Assembly: GCA_946482165.1 (NCBI GenBank)
Contig: CAMLQS010000237.1
Coordinates: forward strand, 1 to 7,857
Source: an uncultured Verrucomicrobiota bacterium
Lineage (GTDB): Bacteria > Verrucomicrobiota > Verrucomicrobiae > Opitutales > Opitutaceae
DNA: 7,857 nt
Reading direction: 5' to 3'
The notes under the pieces were generated by a model. That model did no database searches, was not told the DNA's origin, and saw only the letters and a program-made list of their open reading frames with translations. Of this stretch, positions 1 through 4,471 are shown piece by piece (the stretch's first letter is position 1; each line of letters begins with the position of its first letter). Both the position numbers and the translations under genes were made by a program.

Positions 1-15
1 TCCTGCATTCGATCC

Positions 16-34
16 CATGGGCGGGACGCCCATG
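16..34 (-). terminator. hairpin after the flotillin gene, possible terminator
   Basis: A perfect 8-bp inverted repeat (CATGGGCG / CGCCCATG) with a GGA loop lies 17 bases past the flotillin stop codon. The position fits a transcript end. No T-tract follows it on the minus strand, so it is not a classical intrinsic terminator. It could instead stabilise the mRNA 3' end or be a site read from the other side. Confidence 0.35.
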
Positions 35-51
35 ACACCCCGATCAGGCGG

Positions 52-2244
52 TCACGCGCGCGACGCCGTCGCCTCGGCTGGCGCTATACCCGGCGCGACC
101 ACGGCGGAGGCCGGCATGTCGGCGAGGCCGAGGCTCTTCGCGAGGGAGAGCGCCGAGGTGATCGCCGTGTTTCTCGCATCGCCCTCGCTGGCCACGGTCA
201 GTTTGCCGAGGAGCGCGGAGATGGTGAGATTTTTGAGGTCCTCCGTGCGGATGCCGAAGTCGTCGATCCAGGCGCGGAGCTGGGTCTTGAAATGCTCGGG
301 ATCGCCGTTGAAGAAGGTCGTCTTGATGTCCGTCAGCGTCGCGCTGTTGTCCACGAGGCGATCCACGGCCTTTCCGTTGCCGACGGCGCGGACGATCTTC
401 TCGAAGAAGTCGTTCTCGCCGCCGACGATGTCGATGTTCGCGTGTTTGAGCGCCTCGCCCACGATAACGGAATTCGCCTGCGCGATCTCCTTTTGGACGT
501 TGATGGAGGCGAGCGCGACGTCGCGGTCCTTGGCGAGACGGAGCTTGAACTCCTCGTGGTCCTTGCCCGCCTCGTGGAAGAGTTTCATCGCGGCGGCCTT
601 CTGCTCGATCGCCTTGGCCTCGGCAAGGCCGCGCGCCTCGATGCCGGCGGCGGCGGCGAGTTCGCGATCCTTGACGCCTGCCGCCTCGGCCTCGGCCTGG
701 CTTTCCGTGTTTTCGGCCTGCACGACGCCCTTGGCCTTGGCAACCTGCGCCTCCGCGAGACCGACCTCCTGGACCGCTGCCGCGTCCAGCTTGCGAGCGC
801 CGGCTTTGGCGATGGTGACGCGGGCCTCGGCGAGACCGGGCGCGGCTTCGCGGGCGGCGATGCCTTCCGCTTCCTGCTCCATGGTGTGGCGGCGCTTGTC
901 GGCGGCCTTGGCCTCGGCGTCGGCGGCGGTCTGAATGCGCTCGGCATCGAGCAAGGCCACGTCGCGCGCGGCCTGGGCGGCGGCGATGGCTTTGATCTTT
1001 TGGGCCTCGGAAAGGTTTCGCTCGGCCTCTTTCTGCGCCTCGGAAGCGACGACCTTTTCGACCTGTTCGCGCTTCGCGTTCATCTGCGCCTCGATGAGAG
1101 TCACCTCGCTCACCCGCTCGGCGGTCATGCGGGCCTCGATGTTGATTTTTTCCTCCTGTTGCTGGACGACGGCCTTCTGCTCGGCGACGACCACGGCGCG
1201 CTTGCGCTCCACCTCGACGGCGGCGTCCGCGACCCGGACCTCCTTTTCCATCTCGGCGAGGGAGACGGAACGCTCGCGGCGCACGCGTGCCTCCTCGCCT
1301 TCCTGCAAAGCCTCCTGCTCGAGGCGCTGCTTCTCCTTCGTCACGGTGAAGCCGCGTTCCTGCACCGCGCGGTTCATGTCCTCGGTGCGCAGGCGGATCG
1401 CCTCCTCGGTCTCGAGCCGCTTGGCCTCGACCTCGAGGCGGCGGGTTTCGACGATCTTCGTCGTCTCGGCCTCCTCGTTGACCCTCACCTCGGTCATCGC
1501 GCGAGTCTGGCGGGCGGTATCCTCCTCGTTGCGACGCTTCTGCTCGCGCTTCGCGATGTCGGCGTCGGCGTTTTCCTTCTCGATCTGCACTTGGTTGCGC
1601 TGCGCAAACTCGTTCGCGAGCACGCGTTCGCGCTGGGTGATCTCGGTGATCTTTTTGATGCCCTCGGAGTCGAGCACGTTGTTGGGATCGTGCTGCTCGA
1701 GCGGCGTCTGCTCCAGATAGTCGATCGCGACGTCTTGCAGGAGGAAGCCGTCCAGGTCCTTGCCGATGGTGTTCTGGATCTGGTCGCGGAATTTGGTGCG
1801 CTCGATGAAGAGCTCGTGGAACTCCATCTGTTTGCCCGCGGTTTTGAGGGCCTCGGAGAACTTCGCCTCGAACAGCTCGCGCAATTGTTCGAGGTCGGAG
1901 ACGCGCTCGGGAGTCAGCATCTGCGCGACCTTGCGAACGCTCTCGGACGTGGCTTCGACGCGGATGTAGAAGGCGACCGTGATGTCGGCGCGGATGTTGT
2001 CGCGGCACACGAGGCCGTCTTTGCCTTTGCGCGTGATCTCCAGTTTTTTCACCGAGATGTCCACGATGTGATAGCTCTGGACCAGCGGGAGGCGGACCAT
2101 CCAGTCGAAGGCGACCTTCACGCCGCCCCAGCCGGTTTTTACCCCGGCTCGGCCGGGCTGGATCATCCGGACGCAAAAAAGCGAGAGCCCGGACACGAAC
2201 AGAACGATGAAGGCGGCAGCAGCAAGCAGAGCGTAGTTGAGCAC
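52..2244 (-). CDS. flotillin / SPFH-domain membrane scaffold protein, YqiK-like
   Basis: This is a bacterial flotillin, a membrane-anchored protein that oligomerises and organises membrane microdomains. From the GTG start at 2244 it is 730 aa. Residues 2-24 form one hydrophobic anchor. An SPFH/band-7 domain spans roughly 25-200, with the family-typical stretch DPNNVLDSEG at 186-195. From about 200 to 590 it is a very long charged and Ala/Glu-rich coiled coil with many AEA, EAK and AEAQ steps. The C-terminal domain carries EALKHANIDIVGGENDFFEK at 597-616, a flotillin hallmark. The layout matches E. coli YqiK (about 550 aa), but the coiled coil is longer. The frame is open up to a TTG at 2334, which would give 760 aa. 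I prefer the GTG because it places the anchor at the N-terminus, as in the family, and because a possible promoter lies between the two starts. No NfeD-like partner gene lies upstream, and the downstream side runs off the window. There is no clear ribosome binding site. The family call is secure and the exact start is uncertain. Confidence 0.93.
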   Translation of the reverse strand: MLNYALLAAAAFIVLFVSGLSLFCVRMIQPGRAGVKTGWGGVKVAFDWMVRLPLVQSYHIVDISVKKLEITRKGKDGLVCRDNIRADITVAFYIRVEATSESVRKVAQMLTPERVSDLEQLRELFEAKFSEALKTAGKQMEFHELFIERTKFRDQIQNTIGKDLDGFLLQDVAIDYLEQTPLEQHDPNNVLDSEGIKKITEITQRERVLANEFAQRNQVQIEKENADADIAKREQKRRNEEDTARQTRAMTEVRVNEEAETTKIVETRRLEVEAKRLETEEAIRLRTEDMNRAVQERGFTVTKEKQRLEQEALQEGEEARVRRERSVSLAEMEKEVRVADAAVEVERKRAVVVAEQKAVVQQQEEKINIEARMTAERVSEVTLIEAQMNAKREQVEKVVASEAQKEAERNLSEAQKIKAIAAAQAARDVALLDAERIQTAADAEAKAADKRRHTMEQEAEGIAAREAAPGLAEARVTIAKAGARKLDAAAVQEVGLAEAQVAKAKGVVQAENTESQAEAEAAGVKDRELAAAAGIEARGLAEAKAIEQKAAAMKLFHEAGKDHEEFKLRLAKDRDVALASINVQKEIAQANSVIVGEALKHANIDIVGGENDFFEKIVRAVGNGKAVDRLVDNSATLTDIKTTFFNGDPEHFKTQLRAWIDDFGIRTEDLKNLTISALLGKLTVASEGDARNTAITSALSLAKSLGLADMPASAVVAPGIAPAEATASRA

Positions 2245-2298
2245 GGCGATAAGAGGCTGGGGATGGAGCCGCACGCGGGTTGCGCGCGAATAAAGCAG

Positions 2299-2328
2299 TG
2301 ATAACGAGACCCGAAAGAACGGGTGCAA
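2299..2328 (-). promoter_or_regulatory. possible sigma70-type promoter of the flotillin gene
   Basis: On the minus strand TTGCAC (2323-2328) is followed after 18 bp by TTATCA (2299-2304), giving a leader of roughly 45-50 nt to the GTG at 2244. A small inverted repeat ACCCG/CGGGT (2309-2324) sits in the spacer and could be an operator. The hexamers match the consensus only moderately, so this is a suggestion. Confidence 0.3.
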
Positions 2329-2334
2329 ATACAA

Positions 2335-2574
2335 TTGGACCGAGGTTGGAAATCATCGGCGAGTTTAGCGCGGGCCTACTTCCCGCCATAAGCGCCCCGT
2401 CCCGCCTCGCTGGCTATTAACGATTTAAATCAGCGACGACGTTAACCAGGTCGGGGTCTGACACGCGCTGGAATGCGCGCCATGCATGGAGGTGGCCCGA
2501 AAAGGTGGTCCGAAAAGGGCGCGGAAGATAAGGGAGTGCGTCAGCAAAGCACCGGGTCATTTTGGGGACAGCGC
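2335..2574. other. spacer with remnants of a small repeat element
   Basis: No credible gene lies here; the 69-codon minus frame overlapping the amidohydrolase end has no recognisable content. The stretch includes GGGGTCTGACAC near 2454, the 13-bp tandem repeat at 2491-2516, and CCGGGTCATTTTGGGGACAG at 2552-2571. The last piece ends 3 bases from the amidohydrolase stop codon. GTCTGAC and TGTCCCC-type pieces resemble the short flanking sequences I associate with REP-associated tyrosine transposases. That resemblance is from memory, and no transposase gene is present. Confidence 0.4.
2491..2516. repeat. 13-bp tandem repeat, two copies
   Basis: GGTGGCCCGAAAA (2491-2503) is followed directly by GGTGGTCCGAAAA (2504-2516), with one difference (C/T). 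A shorter echo, GGGCGCGGAAG, follows. The core GG-GGTCC-AAAA recurs near the right end of the window. Confidence 0.85.
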
Positions 2575-3396
2575 CTAATCTAGAAATCCACCGTTCTTTA
2601 GCGCCTCCGCCGCGAACTCCGCCCAACCCTGAGCCGCGGGCTGCCCCGCCCTCAGCCGCAGCGGATAATCCGACCCAAACAAAACCTGTTCCGACCGCAC
2701 GCTTACACCGCGCATCGCCCAGGCCTTCTCGCCGTAGATCAGGGGCGCCGCCGCCGTGTCCACGCGGACATTATCCAGATCCCGCACGTCAAAGCCGCCC
2801 GCCCAGTGCGCGAGCACGAACTCCACGCCCGGCCATGTTTTCGCCAGCGCCCGAAAATCGCTCTCCGGCGTCAGCACCATGCCCGGGTAGGGCTTCGCGC
2901 GCGGCTCGGTCACATGCAGGTTGACGCGCCAGCGCCACTCCAGCGCCAGCTCCAGCGCCGCACGCATCCCCTCGCTCTCGATGCTCACGCCCACGCTATG
3001 CGGCGACAGCTCGCCCAGCCCGCTCAGTCCTTCGTCACGCGCCCGTCGCAGTTCCGCCCGCACCTCCGCCGCCGTCGCGCCCGGATGAATCGTCGCATAA
3101 GCCGCCAGGCGATCGGGATGCGCCGCCACCCAGGTCCCCATGTTCCGGTTGTGCCATTCGCAGGTCTCCGCCTTCTCCCAATACCATCCCAGCAGGACCG
3201 CCCGCGCCACGCCCGCCGCGTCCATCGCGCCCAGCAACTCGTCCACGCCGGGAAACTCCTGCACCGGCGAGCCGTCGCGCCGCTTTCGCGCGCACATCTC
3301 CGCCCACTTCGTTTCGCCTCTGGCCGCCGCCCACCCCGCCGGATCGCGGTTCAGCTCGGCGGGATACAAGTGGACGTGATGGTCGATCAAACCCAT
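2575..3396 (-). CDS. amidohydrolase family protein (Amidohydro_2, metal-dependent TIM barrel)
   Basis: This is a cytoplasmic metal-dependent hydrolase or decarboxylase of the Amidohydro_2 (ACMSD-like, COG2159) type; the substrate cannot be told from sequence. From the ATG at 3396 it is 273 aa. The metal-binding HxH sits in DHHVHLYP at the N-terminus (His7 and His9). Further ligands and catalytic residues expected for the family are His161 in VNLHVTEP, His197 in VLAHWAGG and Asp243 in LFGSDYP, so the full set is present and the enzyme should be active. The length is normal for the compact members of the family. A GTG nine bases upstream (3405) would add three residues; the ATG leaves the usual short lead into the first strand. 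The DUF3892 gene ends 68 bp upstream on the same strand, so the two may share a transcript. A repeat-like sequence lies immediately after the stop codon, but the C-terminus looks normal. There is no signal peptide. Confidence 0.88.
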   Translation of the reverse strand: MGLIDHHVHLYPAELNRDPAGWAAARGETKWAEMCARKRRDGSPVQEFPGVDELLGAMDAAGVARAVLLGWYWEKAETCEWHNRNMGTWVAAHPDRLAAYATIHPGATAAEVRAELRRARDEGLSGLGELSPHSVGVSIESEGMRAALELALEWRWRVNLHVTEPRAKPYPGMVLTPESDFRALAKTWPGVEFVLAHWAGGFDVRDLDNVRVDTAAAPLIYGEKAWAMRGVSVRSEQVLFGSDYPLRLRAGQPAAQGWAEFAAEALKNGGFLD

Positions 3397-3421
3397 GCCC
3401 GTCACAAAGTCCCGCCCGCCC

Positions 3422-3438
3422 CCCGGCGTCTAGCCGGG
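3422..3438. repeat. small hairpin between the DUF3892 gene and the amidohydrolase
   Basis: CCCGGC and GCCGGG form a 6-bp stem with a 5-base loop, 26 bases past the DUF3892 stop codon and just before the amidohydrolase start. There is no T-tract. It could weaken transcription between the two genes or be incidental in GC-rich DNA. Confidence 0.3.
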
Positions 3439-3464
3439 ATTGGGGGTCTCCGGCTCCACCTCGC

Positions 3465-3725
3465 TCAGGCGGCGACCCCGGACTCGATGCGCAGATATTT
3501 CTGTCCGCCGTGCGCATGCACGACGAGCCGGCCCCGCGTGTCCCCCGTGGAAACGACAAACGCGTCCGTGCCCGACTCGATGCGCGAGATCGCGACCGCC
3601 TGCGAATAGAGCCAACGTGTGCGATCTGAATTCACACCGGCGATGGACTCGATGGTCTCATGCGGATCGCTGCTGTAAGCGCGACTGACAGTAGAAACGG
3701 TGCGACGATTGGAGAGCTGGGCCAT
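3465..3725 (-). CDS. small DUF3892-type protein of unknown function
   Basis: This is an 86-aa soluble protein. Residues about 24-80 follow the pattern I know for DUF3892: a first strand TIESIAGV, then a Trp and Ser before an Ala-Ile helix (AISRIESG at 45-52), an aromatic/valine strand FVVS, a strand RLVVHAH, and the closing GQKYLR (74-79). The function of the family is unknown, and members are usually small and stand alone. The ATG at 3725 is chosen because upstream codons of the open frame run into repeat DNA and read as low-complexity. The first 20 residues (rich in Ser, Arg and Thr) are not part of the domain and may be a tail or over-extension. Base composition is somewhat lower in GC than its neighbours by eye. 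No clear ribosome binding site is present; GGAA lies 10 bases before the ATG. Assignment is by pattern memory only. Confidence 0.72.
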   Translation of the reverse strand: MAQLSNRRTVSTVSRAYSSDPHETIESIAGVNSDRTRWLYSQAVAISRIESGTDAFVVSTGDTRGRLVVHAHGGQKYLRIESGVAA

Positions 3726-3761
3726 AGGCGTGATTCCGACAAGTTGGGCCCCATGGCGTGT

Positions 3762-3781
3762 CCCGCGCCGAAAGACGCGGG
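3762..3781. repeat. small hairpin upstream of the DUF3892 gene
   Basis: CCCGCG and CGCGGG form a 6-bp stem with an 8-base loop, 36 bp upstream of the DUF3892 start. It could lie in that gene's leader. TATACC beside it (minus strand, 3782-3787) is a weak -10-like match with no matching -35 that I can defend. Confidence 0.35.
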
Positions 3782-3894
3782 GTATAGTTAAGCCACCAGT
3801 GCATCCCACCCTTCCCGAAGACGCAATGCCCATATCCGCCTCCGCTCCCCTGGCTCCGTCTTGGCGTCCGCCCCGCCACCGCCTGTCTGCGCGT

Positions 3895-3936
3895 AAATCC
3901 GGGAGAACGAGAACGATTGGGAGAATGAGAAAGATC
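3895..3936. repeat. purine-rich direct repeat, copy A (42 bp)
   Basis: On the plus strand this copy starts AAATCCGGGAGAACGAGAAC and ends GAGAATGAGAAAGATC. It is nearly all purine after the first seven bases and is itself built of GAGAAY hexamers. It matches copy B at 4146-4186 with four substitutions and one single-base indel. Confidence 0.9.
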
Positions 3937-3986
3937 GGCCCACCACGCCCGCCGCACCCTCTCGCGGCCCCGTCTCCGCCCACTGA

Positions 3987-4003
3987 GGCGGCCATTGGCC
4001 GCC
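3987..4003. repeat. hairpin 1 of the repeat cassette
   Basis: GGCGGCC and GGCCGCC form a perfect 7-bp stem around an ATT loop. It lies between the two purine repeats. Confidence 0.75.
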
Positions 4004-4017
4004 CATCGAAACCCGCC

Positions 4018-4040
4018 AGACGCGGCCCGACGCCGCGTCT
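4018..4040. repeat. hairpin 2 of the repeat cassette
   Basis: AGACGCGG and CCGCGTCT form a perfect 8-bp stem with a 7-base loop. It starts 14 bp after hairpin 1. Confidence 0.75.
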
Positions 4041-4051
4041 TCATCCGCCAA

Positions 4052-4073
4052 GGAACGCTCTTTGAGCCGTTCC
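4052..4073. repeat. hairpin 3 of the repeat cassette
   Basis: GGAACGCTC pairs with GAGCCGTTCC around a TTT loop, giving 9 bp with a single bulged C. It starts 11 bp after hairpin 2. Confidence 0.75.
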
Positions 4074-4145
4074 ATTAGCGGTTCAATCCCTCCGAGGTTT
4101 GAAGCCTCACTCCCTTCGGCCCACCCTCCACGCACTCCGCGGTCA

Positions 4146-4186
4146 AAATCCGAGAGAACGAGAATGATAGGAGAACGAGAAAGATC
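4146..4186. repeat. purine-rich direct repeat, copy B (41 bp)
   Basis: This is the second copy of the repeat at 3895-3936, in the same orientation with its start 251 bp downstream. It begins AAATCCGAGAGAACGAGAAT and ends GAGAACGAGAAAGATC. Confidence 0.9.
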
Positions 4187-4195
4187 TCCGGCTCC

Positions 4196-4224
4196 ATCCG
4201 CGCCCATTCGCGCAATCCGCGGTT
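4196..4224 (-). repeat. short-period tract of CGCGGAT type
   Basis: Read on the minus strand this is AACCGCGGATTGCGCGAATG followed by GGCGCGGAT: three near-copies of a CGCGGAT-like unit about 9-10 bp apart, headed by AACC. A related piece, GACCGCGGAGTGCGTGGAGG, lies on the minus strand at 4125-4144. Confidence 0.6.
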
Positions 4225-4229
4225 AAAAA

Positions 4230-4275
4230 CTCCTCTCCTCTCTTCCTCTCCGCCCTCTCCGTGCCCTCCGTGGTT
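4230..4275 (-). repeat. short-period tract of CACGGAG type, purine-rich
   Basis: Read on the minus strand this starts AACCACGGAGGGCACGGAGA and continues as GGGCGGAGAGG then AGAGGAGAGG. The unit is about 9 bp (CACGGAGGG) and decays into GAG-rich sequence. Like the tract at 4196-4224 it begins with AACC. I recall similar tracts in many intergenic regions of Verrucomicrobiota and Planctomycetota genomes. Confidence 0.65.
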
Positions 4276-4279
4276 CAAA

Positions 4280-4465
4280 CCTAGGCCGTGGCTTGTAAAT
4301 AACTCGGCCCGGCGGAGGCGGGAAAACGCGCTCGGCCAAGACGCGAAAGGCGGAGGTGGGCCGGAGGGCCCATGCCGCCTTTCGCAACGCCGGCCCAGCG
4401 TGATTTTCCGCTCTCCCCGTAGGGCGCCAGCGACGGGCTGATTTATTTCCAAGACACGGCCTCGG
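4280..4465. repeat. 186-bp imperfect palindrome with terminal inverted repeats, MITE-like
   Basis: The left end AGGCCGTGGCTTGTAAATAA (4283-4302) matches the reverse complement of 4443-4462 at 18 of 20 bases, and the match continues inward at 4303-4314 / 4431-4442 at 9 of 12. After an unpaired stretch of about 20 bases on the right arm (near 4411-4430) the arms pair again, through a perfect 11-bp stem (4343-4353 with 4375-4385) and a 6-bp tip (TGGGCC / GGCCCA, 4357-4372). The whole unit can fold into one long hairpin. It begins right after a short-period tract and ends 6 bp from the priA stop codon, so it may also end priA transcripts. No gene lies inside and no clear target-site duplication is seen. 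Confidence 0.75.
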
Positions 4466-4471
4466 ATAGTC

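Larger units (their letters stand above)
3726..4471. other. 746-bp gene-free, repeat-rich region
   Basis: Long frames cross this region on both strands, but their translations are Arg/Pro/Ser-rich and low in complexity, and they read through the direct repeats and hairpins. I see no start with a plausible protein. The contents in order are a small hairpin at 3762-3781, purine repeat copy A, three hairpins, purine repeat copy B, two short-period tracts (4196-4224 and 4230-4275) and a large palindrome (4280-4465). The part from 3782 to 3894 holds nothing I can name. Confidence 0.8.

Noticed and set aside
44..2389. A 781-codon frame on the minus strand and a 669-codon frame on the plus strand (292-2301), both running through the flotillin gene
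   Set aside because: Their translations are Arg/Gly/His- or Leu/Asp/Gly-rich with no domain. They are open because the real gene is GC-rich with biased third positions and few T/A-starting stop codons.
2417..2626. A 69-codon minus-strand frame overlapping the amidohydrolase end, considered as a transposase fragment
   Set aside because: The translation shows no catalytic motif of Y1 or other transposases and overlaps the real gene out of frame.
3895..4186. The paired repeats as a CRISPR array
   Set aside because: Only two copies with a 209-bp gap, and the repeat is an internally periodic purine run. There are no regular spacers and no cas genes.
4343..4385. The central 43-base hairpin as a classical intrinsic terminator of priA
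   Set aside because: It lies 86 bp or more past the stop codon and no T-tract follows it on the minus strand. It is better described as the tip of the larger palindrome.
3726..4452. Several minus-strand frames of 125-176 codons crossing the repeat region
   Set aside because: They read straight through the direct repeats and hairpins (for example FSFSRI from the purine repeat). Only the last 86 codons of one of them, the DUF3892 gene, look like protein.
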